Assembly: GCF_949628265.1 (NCBI RefSeq)
Contig: NC_088788.1
Coordinates: 22,678,335 to 22,742,334, forward strand
Source: Cloeon dipterum
Taxonomy: Eukaryota > Arthropoda > Insecta > Ephemeroptera > Baetidae
Length of the DNA stretch: 64,000 nt
Direction of reading: 5' to 3'
In this document: piece by piece, positions 23,772 to 64,000 of the stretch
How the letters are laid out: each line of letters begins with the position of its first letter
Numbering within the stretch: position 1 is the stretch's first letter
Program-made: the position numbers and the translations under genes
The notes under the pieces: model-generated
Database searches by the model: none
Seen by the model: only the letters and a program-made list of their open reading frames with translations
Told to the model about the DNA's origin: nothing

Positions 23772-25778
23772 ATGTGGCTAACTTGCACAGTATTTTTAAT
23801 ATTTTCGGCTCGATGCCTAGGTTGGTGTGTTGTGTTTGTAAGTGAAACATGTATTTATTTCTAATGAGTGCGTGACTCAAACTTAGGCGATGCAGAAAAC
23901 ACGACGTGCAGAGTATATCTGACTGGCGAGCAGAGTTATTGCGTGAGCATCCGTGACTGTCTGAACGGTTATGGGGCCCTACTAAGCACCCGCTTAAGAC
24001 CATATCTTGGAATTTTAACGAAGGTTCATGACTGTCAGTCTCCAAATACGGTGAGTTTTGATATAGTATTTTGCGGTATGTACATATAATTTGCATTTTT
24101 GCGCACAGAACCACGAAGAGCAAATTAATACATAAATAACCTTTTATTTTACTGTGGGAAACAATTTTCCTACATTTAATAATACATAAAGTGAAATCTA
24201 GACCAAGTATAAATTTAATATGTAATAAGAATAAAGGGTAGCACAAAATATTGAAATTGACATTTTTATGTTTGTTTGCTAAAATAATTGGTTAGGATAG
24301 TGTAATTTTTTTCCAATAAACAATTGTAATATCAAAACAGTTTTATAAAATATATATTTTATAATTAATTCAAATTGTTCTTCTTTCCTAAGATGTGTTG
24401 TCCTCAAGAACGGGTTAAAGCTATTCAAGCTATTGGAACCTTGAGAGAAAAGATTCCTGATCATGGAACCTGTGGCCGGATTTCCCTCGAAGCCACAAAA
24501 TACGAGGTGTCAAAACTTGTGCAGGATAAAGTTTCAGATTATCTCAGCATGGAGCAAGATTCGATTGGAAATATTGAGCTAGAACTAAAATATTTTGAGG
24601 AGGAAAATTTATTTCAAGTTGTTGGAAATAATAAATTGACCGTCGCCGAACAACTGGAAATCAGAGAAAAAGCTAATGAATTATTGGAGTATACAAATAG
24701 AACTCATTTTTACGGTGGCTTGGTGCAAAAAGGTCAATTTAGTTTCGTCGCTAGGCTTCAGTATAAAACTAAAAGTAAACATAAATTTTGTTTCTGAATG
24801 TTATTTTTAATTAATTGATCGCTGGTGTGTATAGCCAAATTCAGCAAAAAACTAGATCGTCTTTGCGGAGGAGCATTGATTCACCCTCAATGGATAATTA
24901 CTGCGTGCCACTGCCTCAGAAGTGATCAAGGGGAATTGTAATTCACTTTTTCATTCTCTTAACTTCACGCCACGCCGCATTTTGGCCAAAATATAAATAA
25001 TAATGTAAATATAAATTTTTGCCTTTTGTGCGTTTGTTGTAACTTCCAGAACATCAGTACTTCTTGGCGGTCTAGATGATAATAATGCCAAAAATCAAGT
25101 TATTGAAGTGGAAAGAGGCTATGCGCACCCAGAGTACAACGGAGCTAAAGGATTTTACCAAAATGATATAGGACTGATTAAATTGATAGAGCCGGTTGAT
25201 TTAAGAGACGGTAAATGAGCTAAATCTCCTTCATATCCAGAGCACTTTCTAATTTTTAACAGGAACCATCTCAATCGTGTGTTTGCCAATTATACCAAAA
25301 GAAATTCTTTACAACAAATACGCGTTCGCTCTAGGATGGGGCCTTGTGAATATAGGTATATTTTTCATGCAAATTTTTATTTGTATCTGGCGATACAGTT
25401 ATAGTTCTAAATACAGACGATGAAGGCAAAAGAGGGCTAAAGTTTGCTCGTCTCCCTTTGATTCGTGCCGATAAATGCCGAAGTCTCTTGCCGTTGGATT
25501 ACCACAGTCAAATCTGCGCAGGAGGAGAACTGCAAGACACTTGCTATGGAGACAGCGGTGCACCTCTCATTGTAGCTATGCAATTCTATTGTTCATATAT
25601 TTATTATTTTTATACCCTGCAGTCGATATTGGAAGATGATGCTGGAAATTACTTGGCTTTCTTAATTGGTGTTACATCCTATGGACCAGAAAAATGTGGG
25701 ACTAAAGGGTTCCCAGGTGTTTACACAGTCATACAACACTTCTTGCCTTGGATATATAAACATATTGGGACCAAGTAA
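23772..25778 (+). CDS. Secreted CLIP-domain serine protease, atypical activation site
   Basis: Extracellular trypsin-fold proteases with a CLIP domain act in insect haemolymph cascades (melanisation, Toll activation, clotting). Exons: 23772-23820, 23887-24050, 24393-24774, 24835-24937, 25050-25210, 25263-25355, 25417-25571, 25623-25778; 420 residues with matching phases. Signal peptide at 1-16 ([16 protein letters not shown]). CLIP cysteines at 24, 35, 41, 66, 73 and 74, the last two split from the rest by intron 2. A TCGR block at 97-100 precedes a linker of about 77 residues. The catalytic triad is H224 (ITACHC), D272 (NDIGLIKL), S364 (CYGDSGAP). D358 predicts cleavage after Arg/Lys. Oddities: the activation site reads NRTH-FYGG instead of R/K-IVGG, the His box has Cys for Ala, and GDSGGP has Ala for the second Gly. 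It may be active with unusual activation, or a regulatory homologue. The first donor (GTTGGT) is weak. It is convergent with otoferlin. Confidence 0.82.
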
Positions 25779-26630
25779 AAGTTTTTTTTTGAGAAGGTGC
25801 TAATTTATATTTTTTGAATGCGGTTATATATATATATCGTATGCATGGATACTGAGAAACAAAAATACATCATAAATTGTCTGCTGAAAATACTACATTT
25901 TTTTTTTATTTTTCTACTGTTAATTTCTCTGTATATAGTCCTTCCCGCAAATTTTATTTGTAATAAAATGGCAAAATCAATTCAAATCAATAACACCTTG
26001 AATTTTATTTCATTAATTGAGAATACATTTCACTGCAGAAACTTTAATTTCTCGTCCTAGGCTCTACAATCGTAATATACATCAATATATGATCTTGCGA
26101 GTGATGAGAAGAAGGTATTCTTGATAAAATTTAACAACAGTTAACAATATATCCATGTTCATTTAATATAATATTAAAACTTGCATTGTGCCAGTCCCAT
26201 TAGCATGAAACTAAACATAATTTACTAAATATATTAAAAAAAGTTTTTGATTTCTTTCAACTTGATACTCATTTGGGTGTTTATTGAATTTGGCAAAATA
26301 TTAATTGTATGTATTATATAGAGGTAGGCCACAAAATTGATATGCATTGAATATTTATCCAAAATAATTAATCTAGTGCCGAGTCTACAACATTACACAT
26401 GGTATTTACAGTCGCAAAAGCCTATTTTACAGCAAAATGGAAAGACTGTGATACTTGAGAGTGAGATTTATAGAATTATTGTTGGTGTATGTTGAGAGGT
26501 GAGTTGGTTGAAGAAGAATATTATAGTTTAATGTCTTTACCTCTAGAGCGGATCAGTTTATTGTGACGCTGGGCTATAAATTCATGGTAATTGACACGTA
26601 CAAAGGGAGTTGGGAATATTCCTGTTTCTT
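25779..26630. other. Intergenic between convergent protease and otoferlin
   Basis: AT-rich, with 3' UTR sequence of both genes presumed. A short TA-rich patch lies near 25830. No coding region recognised. Confidence 0.5.
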
Positions 26631-55076
<28,446 letters not shown>

Positions 55077-58000
55077 CTGCAAGAAGAAGAGTAAACCTTA
55101 GTAATGCAACGACCGATTTGGATCTCAAGTACAGGAAAATTTACCAAAGTAAAAAGGGACAAAAAATAATAGTTTTCATGCTAGTATTAGTAAATAATCC
55201 AAACACTTTATGACGATCAACGATGAATAAATAATTTGGGAAACATATAGTGTGCGAATTTTTCCATCAGATTGTTATGATCTTTATTAAAATATAATTT
55301 TGATTTCAAGTGAATTTTCCACTGAAGTTAAGTTTTTATATGCATGTTAGTATGCGATATCGCCTCCAACATGCACTTTGGTTTTGATTTAAATCTGATT
55401 CCAATATGAAATCTAGATAGCAAAATATCATTTTTGGGGTCAATAAGATGAAAATGTTTCGAACGTTTTTTTATTTACTAACGGAGATGATAGAGACAGT
55501 GCTTTTCATTGATCTGTACATTTTTTTATCAGAATAACAAATCTCTTGGGCAGTACAATAAAAGTTTTGCTCTCCAAACAATCGCCATGTTATACTGGCG
55601 AACGTGCGTTTTTAATTGCTTCATAATTGACAATTAGCTTAACAAACTTGAAGTCAGTGCAGGCTCCACTCAGAGTCGAGTAATGCGCCCGCATTATCCT
55701 CCGTACTAATTAATATTCAAGCAATTAGCAACATCTGTAAGTTGGTTAGTTAGCGAGTGAAGCGAGAGCTAAATTGTGCGGCGTCAGCTTCAATTCTCCG
55801 GCGACGGACTGCAGATGCGCATTTCTCAGTATCGAGCAGTTTCATTCTCACATAATTTCGTTGGCCGCACCGCCAGAGTCGAAAATAAAATACAAGAAGC
55901 ACGAGTGTGCATGCGTATTTACTTACTTTAACATTCTCTTGCATCTGTCCTTAGGGAAATGGGGGTTTTGCTAATGCAGTGAAGAGAGGAGCAAACGTAG
56001 CTCGCCCCCGAAACAGTTTCGCATGCACAGAGAGTGTTAGGCAACAACAACTATGACCTGCTGTGCAGCCATGCAAATTTATTAGGGTGGCTATGCCATG
56101 TTTGGACCCATGGTGCAGAGATGCTTTCCGTTGCCCCTTTCCCCCAGCGAAAGAGATAAAGAGGCCATAAATATTTTAGCTGCAGCCATTTAACAATTTT
56201 ATGATTTTCCTGCTCTACATATATGGTTTTATTTTAGAGCCCCATTAAGAGAATGTATGATATTTGTGATAATTTCTATACAATTTTATTCAAAAGCATT
56301 GCAAGATGGCATGAATTTTTTTGCAATCACTGGACAGAATATTCAGATATTCAGAAAATTTTGATTCCAATTCTTTTCTGAATTCCACCATTTGTGATTG
56401 CGGGTAAACGCAAGTTAAAAATCTACATCTAACGCGTACTTTCTAATTTGGGCTGCAGTAGAACCAAAGACAGCTAATGACTAGAACGCGGGAACTAAAT
56501 CCAGCTCAAAACCAACCGCATCAACCAGTTTTAATGCGCACGTTCGTTTGTTCACTCTAAAATTCCATCGACCGAAACATTCAGCCTACTCGTCAGTTAT
56601 CCCGTTTTAATTACGCTTCCCTAGAGAGCCATCCAAACATTGTCTTTCCAGCTTAAATTTCTGGTTTACCTGCAAAATATAACGTACAAAGAAATTGTAA
56701 ATAAACATTTAAAAAATAAACAGACGCGATAAAATAAACGTTTCATAATATAATTGGACGTAAAGATGTTTTTGTTACCACATGCGCAGACAGAGCAGGT
56801 CGTACTTCTACGCCTACTCGCGATCCTTGCTTGTGAAGCCAAAGGACGAGCTTCCTGTTCCGCGAGACAATGCATGTTTTATGAAGTGAGCGGAATTTTA
56901 CAGTAGAGCCGCGAAATTGAGTGCTCTACACAATCTCCAAAAGCAGTGGGACGCGTGATCTGGCCCGGAGCCAAAATATATTCTATAATCCCATGAGGGG
57001 AGATTTCAAGTAGAGCGAGCGAGATGTTGCCTCATAAATAATAAGGCGCTATAGATTGAATAAAACAATGTCATTGTCTTAGGTTTGGAATAGCCAAATA
57101 TCTGGGTACATACCGAAGAGAAAAAACGATTTTCACGCAAAATAAACTTCAAATCAGGAAAACACAAATTGATTTTTTTTAAACGCAAAATTTGTAATTT
57201 TAGAAAATCTTTGAATTCCTTTAGTATGTTATCACTCGAGGTTTGTTGATCCACATTTTAATTAAAATGGACCTTATCCTGATTGCTTTAAAACTTCCTC
57301 TTTTTTAATCTCTCTTTCCTACAAGTTTTGGCTTAAGAGTAGAGCCCTATTTCATGGTTAAACACAACTGGCTATAATAATTGCTGCTTAAAATGCATAC
57401 CCATAGTAACGGCGAGAAATTCTTTCAAAGTTTATTTTTGCATGTATAGGACAGGAAAGTCATAACTTGATTAATTCTCTGTAACAGTAACTTCTCTCAA
57501 TGAAACTCAAATCTAATTGTTGCAAAAAATGCGAATTTTATCGTTCAGAAACTTGTAATTATGGTAACTATAGCTTGAGTTAACAAAATTTTCGTTTCAG
57601 CATTTCAGCCATACTTCCGCAACATTGAAATCGTTAGCATAGCGGCCAAAATGGTCATTCATTATCTCCTCTCGGCACTAATTTGTTGTTTGGCTGACGT
57701 AACGGGCATACATAATGGTTTTGAATTCCTGTCACGAGTGCCAGGGGAGGCGCGCTCCATTTTCCGCCAATACTCTCGTCACATTACCCATGCATTCAGT
57801 GCGGCCAATTACGCGGAATTCGAAGCGTTCGTGCAAAGAAAAATGGTTAACAGGAGTCCGCAATGAAAGTAAATGACGCGTCGTGTCAGGGGAAGCAACA
57901 AATGAATGCAAATTCGTGCGCCACGCAACCTTCTCTCCCCCGCAGTGAGAGTGAGACTGCAATACAGTCGCTGTCGCTCGTAATAACCACGTGTTGCGAA

Positions 58001-61000
58001 TGACATGACAGCCATAGCAAGGAACTTGTTGAGAAGCTGTGCAAAAAGGTAAATACAATATGATAGGAGCAATTCAAGTAGCGGATTAGTATGTATTTAT
58101 CCTGATTTATGAATTCAGCGAAAGGGCGCAATTTGGGTTTGTTAAAGAACAAATTATTCGGCATGATAATATTATTTCCCGATTAAATTTTGTTACATTT
58201 CTTTATTAGAATATTAAGCAATGTAGGAATCGCCATGAAGTCCTCCATAGTTGAATGTTTAGGTTTTATTACTGTGCGACAAAGTTCATTATTTACAGCG
58301 AGAATTAAGAGAATTGATTAAGATTTTCAGGTTTTATAATCATTAACTTCGATGTTGCTATGCCATGAAACTTTAAAATTTAATCTACGCTCTGCAAAAC
58401 TTGAAGAAAATCAAGAAAATAAGTTACAGACTAGTCGAAGACCGTTATTATTAAAACTCGTTAATTAATTTTTGTATTTTCTTTATTTTTTTATTAGCAG
58501 CTATAAATTGATATAATTCTGCGAATGCGATTTTACACACTTTTTTAGTTTAGTAAATTCTTAATTAAAATCGACTGTGACGCAAATGGAGTGACATTAA
58601 ATACCCAATTTCTAAAATTTTCCACTAAAAAGAGCGAATGAGTTTGCGAGATGGTCGGGCTGAGCACCCACTAAAAGTAACACGCTCGCACAAGGGTATG
58701 AGAATAAATGCGGCTAAATTTTTCCCCTTGAGAAGATTCACAACGCCTGTGAACGGCAGATAGTAAAAGTTTCCACTCTGTTTGTTCTTTTTTGTTCAGA
58801 ATACGTGGCATCGAAAATTCTGATGTAAAAGCAACACATTATTTCTGACAGTGACAGCTTGCCTGTACGAAATAAAAGCTAATTCTAATCAAACAACAAT
58901 TTGCATTATAAATAAAAGATACAATTTTGTCTTCTGTGAAATAAATATTAATTTTTACCTTAACTCTTTCACATTAATCAAACGAATCTGGAGCTCAATG
59001 AGTTTATATATCGAGAGCGTTTGGAAATGAAGCACATGTCTGGTGTGCTCTCAGTTGAGTGCTTCCACAGAACGCGTATATGCTCTCTGTACTTAGGAAT
59101 GAAAATGTTCGTGTGGTTCGGCCAAAACACACGATGTCATCTCTCTAAAAGGGGCTTCCATTATGCGCCCACAAGCTCCTCGAGAAATGACGCAGTGCTG
59201 GAAATGCCACCAGAAAAAAAATGTAGAATGGAAGGCCCAGCCAATGCCAATGTTTGCTTATTTTTTGCAGGATGCGTGGCACTGGCTCATTCGGGTGGGT
59301 CCTCTCTACAGCTTCGCTGAATGCCAGATTACTTTCCTTTGCTTATTTGAGTGAGTTGGAGCGAAGATGCTTGACTCTACAAACAAGCTGATAAAATCCA
59401 CCCATTTTATAGTACAATGAAGTTGTAAAGGGTTGAAATGAAAATATACAGAGCCTTCCCAGTTTTGTCCGATTTGCATAAACGTTTTGTAGAAAAGGCT
59501 TGTTGGTCTCCAAAAATAATAAAATTTCTTTGTTGTTCGGATAACCAACACCAAATATCTTGATTAGGACACTTCATTTTTGGGACAAATGTGTTTTTAA
59601 AAAGTAACTATGCTGTTAGTTCATGCAGCAAGCTGTATGGAAAACTTTGAGGCAAGCTGTCACACAGATTTCCTGTTAAGTTGAGATATGGCGCGGGATT
59701 CAAAGGGTAAATATAACGAAGCGAGCATGATTGACGATTTGGTTTAAAATATAAAAAAAACGATAGGCGAATCCGATCTTTCCGCATCATAGAGGGAGAA
59801 CAAATCTCGCGAGAGAAGTGTATACGACTCCATCCATGACGTCAATGCAGCATGCTCTCAGTCAGTTCGCAACGCAACAACTCTCTTGCATATTATTCGC
59901 AGCGGAAAAGCAGCGAAACACACGGGCGCAGTTTACAGCAGACTGTTTCGCATGAAAAGCAGTTGTAAATTAGCACGGTCTCGTTGAATGGCCACAGGCA
60001 GTCGCATATGTATGTGTGTTGTGTGCAGCCACGATTAGACGGGTTTTGTTTGGGCCGGGGAAAAAAGTTAGAATGGCTCAACAGGGAAAATGCAATGTGT
60101 CCCCATCCGCCCCAGGCTGGCACTTTGCTCGTTTCATCAGGGACTTCGCAGGATGCTTTTTAAAATTGAAGGAAAGCACATTGTTATAGCTGCGTTGATT
60201 AAAACATTTCCGCACACAATAGAACATCGATGCATTGTGTTTGGATTGTTTGCGATTCGCAAACAGAACAAACAATTTTGATTTTTAAACCTGCTTGTCT
60301 CGACGGTTTTCGCAGAATTCTTTCAAGCTCGAATTTTAATTCAGCTGCCGCAAGGCCGGAGGGACATGAGGCAGTAGGTAAGTCTAAATGTGGCAGCTCA
60401 ACTCTCAGATTCTGAATTTTCTCGCTCAAATGATAAAAGCTAAGAAAAATAAGAATTAAAACTCAACGTGGTTTGTGGATCAACCTTAAGTTTTGGAAAA
60501 CCTTAAAAACAATTTGAGTAATAATTTTTCTTATGATATGAGCTCCAAAAATCGTCTCTTTTCTCTCAAGTAAACTTTCTTAATAATTATTTTTTAGCAC
60601 ACTAGATAAAGGACAATAAATATTAATTATAGTTAATTATAAAATATAAAAGGCAATAATTCTCAATTACCGTTGTTGCCAAAGAAAGTTTCCACAGAGT
60701 ATTTTGAATTATGGGCTACCTGTGGCTTTATGATTTATTATATGCGGCTTTAAGTATTATTAATTACTATGTACTAAGTTGTATTGGATTTACTTGCACC
60801 TTCAAATTTTACTTTAAAACATGTCATATTAAATTCGTAAAAACCTTTCGTTCCTGATTCATTTTGAAAAAAATAATGCAAAAAATTTTGAAAAACAAGC
60901 CAGAAAAATGTGCGGATGTAATTAATTTGGGATTGATTAAGCCTATAGTTTCTTCTGAACAAGTAGAGTGAAAATCATTCCCCGGCAGTGAATACGTCGC

Positions 61001-64000
61001 TGATTCGTGGCTGCCGATTCATCTCCCACTTGGATATGCAAGCGTATGATTGCCTCGAGCAGGAAAGATCAACTTTCCTCAGCTACCACTTGTATCGGAT
61101 ATAAGAGAAGAACATTTTGATTATCGTATCATGCGGATCACAATTCAAAATTTCCATTTGCAATCTCCTCCAGAACGCCAAATCCAATAAAAGCAGTCGA
61201 CGAGTTCGTAGAATTGACTCGGCGCTCTGCTGCTCGTCTCAAATTTGCATTTGCCTCGATCTCATTTGCCGCTAAAATACGTGAAATACGATTTCTGCAT
61301 TTCTGGCTGCCCTCTGAGGAAAATCGAAAAATTCAAGTGACGCCATAGAAACGTTGCATGGGGTTGAGAAAGAAAAAAACGGTTGCCCTGGATTTTCTTT
61401 TGGTAAACATAGCGCACAAAGGTCGCGATGTTAGGTGCGATTGAAATAATTTATTTCCCCGGCGCGCACATACAAATCCCTTTTTTCACTCTGCATTAGT
61501 CGAGTTTGAAAATGCGATTAAATCAGGACCGCCGAGTACAAAGCAGCACGGACTGCCGGCGAATACGCGTAACCGCAACCTCCCATATAATGAATGCTAA
61601 ACATGGGACGCGAAAAAGCGAATCAATTTTGCGACAAACACCGCCAGACCTTCGCTTTGGCATTCTGCAATGGGGGTCGTACGTAATTGAATGAGTTAAC
61701 AGGGCTGATGCTGTTTGCAAATTTGATTGAAGTAGGCTTGTTGCCGTGAAAAATGTAAAGCATTTGACGGCACGCTGCGTATCGCGGTTTGTTTGTATAT
61801 AAAACTGCCCAGACTGCCTGGGGCGATGTCGTATGAACGGTGTAATATCAGAGGCAATCAGAGGGTGTACTTTTTCTCATGCTAGAAAGTAAATATTTTA
61901 TCATAGCCCTTGCCGTACAAAATTTTTATTTTCATTTAAAACATGAAAATAGTGCATATCTGGTGTATATGAAAAGATCTTGATTTAGACTCTTTAACAG
62001 TTAAACTTTGTCCAAATAGTAAACTGTTAGCTGGTTAACTTGTTATAAATATTTTCGTGGTATGTTGCTCTTTTGATAAAAATGATTCAGGCTGTTGGAC
62101 CTATATTTATTCACAGGTGGTGCTTAAAGTAATTTGTAAAAATCTCATTTGTGTATGAGAAAGGTTAAATTTCGCATGCATTGCTGATTTTTTCGGTTAT
62201 TTAACCATTTTAAAGTAATGCACTACACTGTTTCCCAAATAATGCTTGAATTTTGGAATAATTTAGCTCTCCCAAGATATGAATGAAAAATATATAATAT
62301 CATAGATGCAAATGTCTTACTCATTGTCAGATGATTAACTTATATTTCGACTGTAATGTTTAAATTATGAGCAATAATAAACAACAACATTAGGGAGAAT
62401 ATAAGGGATGCAGCAAATTTGTAACCGTTAAGGTCTTTCAAACATTAAAAAAGAGTTTTTAATGATATTACTTTGACGTAGTCTGTCTAATTCATTTTAA
62501 AAAATTAAAAGGAAATATGTAGTTACAAAAGAGTTGTAAAAGAGGGACAAATCAAATTTGTCATTTGTGAAATTATTTGGAAGACAAAAATATTTAGTGA
62601 TATAACCTAGCCGGTGGTCCCGCACATTTGGAAACAGTGGAAAAACTACACCTCATTTTTAACTGTATAACAGAGCCGAGACTTGTCTCAGGCTTTCCTC
62701 CTTTTTTAACTGTTTAGGTCTATAGCTTAATTCCATGCCTCACAAACAGATGATTTAAATCGACAATGCTTTCCATTTTTTTTTGCCATTGCCGAGGGCG
62801 AGTCATGGGGGGTGGGAGTGGGGTAAAATGTTACAAATATATTTTCCTTCCCCTGCAGTTCAAAATGTGATTGTTGCTGTCAAAAACAAAATAATCGCAT
62901 TTCAATAGCAGAGAAACAGCATTTAATAAATTTCTCTCCACGATCCCTTGGTTCCCTCTAGAGAGTTGTTGCTGACTGAGCATGGCATAATATATATGCA
63001 TACGTCAAAACTGCATAATTATGCAATATGCACTAATGGTGTGCGGATTGTTATATATATATATATATATATATATCTGTGTCCGGTTGGAGGCGTGTTG
63101 TCATTCGTAACTGTGCACTTCAATCGTCATTAATGAGCAGACTGACTGCACGGGCGACTGGCCGATACCGGTGTGTCAGTGTGGGGGGTGGTTGGCGAGG
63201 ACACACGACACTGGGAATACCGCACGTTGGGCAGAAACACACACACGCGGCGCAGAGCACAAATCCAGCTACACGCTTGGCACGCACTGTGTAGGATCAA
63301 TAGCGGAGTGAATGTGTAACAGTCAGTGCGTGCGTCGAGCGCTCCTGCCGAAAGACACGACGGTGTCAACGGACGCGCACAGGGCTCGAATAAGGGTTGA
63401 ACGTGATCACGCGAGAAAGATGCACCCTGTTGCGTGAGACGAATTGGTGAGCATCGGTTCTCGCATCACCAGAGTTCTCACCCGGTTGAGCAACTGCTGA
63501 CGCTTTATCGTCAATGGCTCAGACAAAAATCCCATGTTATATAGCTTTTGTATCCTTTCTATTTTCCAGCCTGTTTAACAATAGTTTGAAATCTATCTCC
63601 TCATTCAAGTTCAACGTGTTTGAGATTCATGATTAGAAATTTATGACTTTTTTGTTGCATGAGGGGTAACTGAAAATTGGCGTCTCTTTTGTTAATTATA
63701 TATAATATTATGCTATCTCAAACGCAAATTATTTAATAGTGATGATAAAGATAATTTGAATCATCGTTCCATACTTTTCCTCAGTTTGTACAATTTATGG
63801 GGGCTATTAAAACGGCACACGTAGTGATAAAACCATAAACCACTGGAAAACTAGCATAATGTGATAGAGTATAAGGCTAGAAACTACTGACCTCCCATTG
63901 TTAACTATTTTAATAGTTCACAAAAACATCAAAAATTAAATAGCAGGTGAAAAAAATTCAACTGTTCAAATTGATTTTCTTTTCACAGAAATTTTTACAT
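55077..64000. other. Upstream otoferlin intron or flank, no exon placed
   Basis: About 8.9 kb upstream of the first exon found. The otoferlin start exon or exons should lie here or beyond the window. Searching the minus strand for an exon ending in phase 1 with the ferlin N-terminal pattern gave nothing convincing. 63080-63540 is relatively GC-rich and could be promoter-proximal. Several short frames (for example 57651-57866 plus) remain unexplained. Confidence 0.45.
63052..63076. repeat. Short TA microsatellite
   Basis: About 25 bp of alternating T and A, immediately before a GC-richer stretch. Confidence 0.9.

Noticed and set aside
57006..57254. Minus-strand frame containing DLKFILRENRFFSSV as the missing C2A exon
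   Set aside because: The resemblance to ferlin C2A is slight, phase and donor do not fit, and the corresponding segment is already encoded by 55018-55076.
58959..59003. Minus-strand peptide LIELQIRLINVKELR before a GTAAAA donor, resembling a ferlin N-terminus
   Set aside because: No in-frame ATG upstream, no good acceptor, and the exon would end in phase 2, whereas the next otoferlin exon needs phase 1.

Overview
The window is eukaryotic and almost certainly from a winged insect. The evidence is an insect-type odorant receptor (7tm_6), a CLIP-domain serine protease, mostly AT-rich non-coding DNA, and genes split by many very short GT-AG introns (about 50-70 bp). The species cannot be named from the sequence alone.

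Layout. (1) 338-10584 is a complete LTR retrotransposon with 442-bp LTRs that I read as identical and a perfect 5-bp target duplication (CCTTC). It encodes only a Gag with a CCHC knuckle (1069-3003). About 7.1 kb of AT-rich DNA without recognisable protease, RT, RNase H or integrase fills the rest. (2) 10585-17118 is non-coding apart from one likely signal-peptide first exon on the minus strand (15716-15785). (3) 17119-18577 (+) is a six-exon odorant receptor. (4) 19442-22188 (-) is a complete seven-exon Cdk9, the kinase of P-TEFb, convergent with the receptor. (5) 23772-25778 (+) is an eight-exon secreted CLIP-domain protease with a complete catalytic triad but an odd activation site and a long linker. 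(6) From 26631 upward on the minus strand lies an otoferlin-type ferlin. I could place 35 exons (26631-55076, about 2005 residues) in consistent splice phase. They cover seven C2 domains, FerA/FerB regions and the C-terminal membrane anchor. Only the first few dozen codons are missing, and probably lie in 55077-64000 or beyond. Introns in the 3' two thirds are short, those near the 5' end are many kilobases.

Repeats: the otoferlin introns carry a 5S rRNA-like sequence (46275-46390, minus), a 5'-truncated non-LTR retrotransposon tail (about 52140-52517), a 75-bp AT microsatellite and one copy of a fold-back element. A second copy of that element lies between Cdk9 and the protease.

The genes show no operon-like link and appear to be ordinary neighbours: olfaction (receptor), transcription elongation (Cdk9), extracellular proteolysis (CLIP protease) and Ca2+-dependent membrane traffic (otoferlin). 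The least ordinary items are the gag-only LTR element, the 5S-like insertion, the fold-back family and the atypical CLIP protease.
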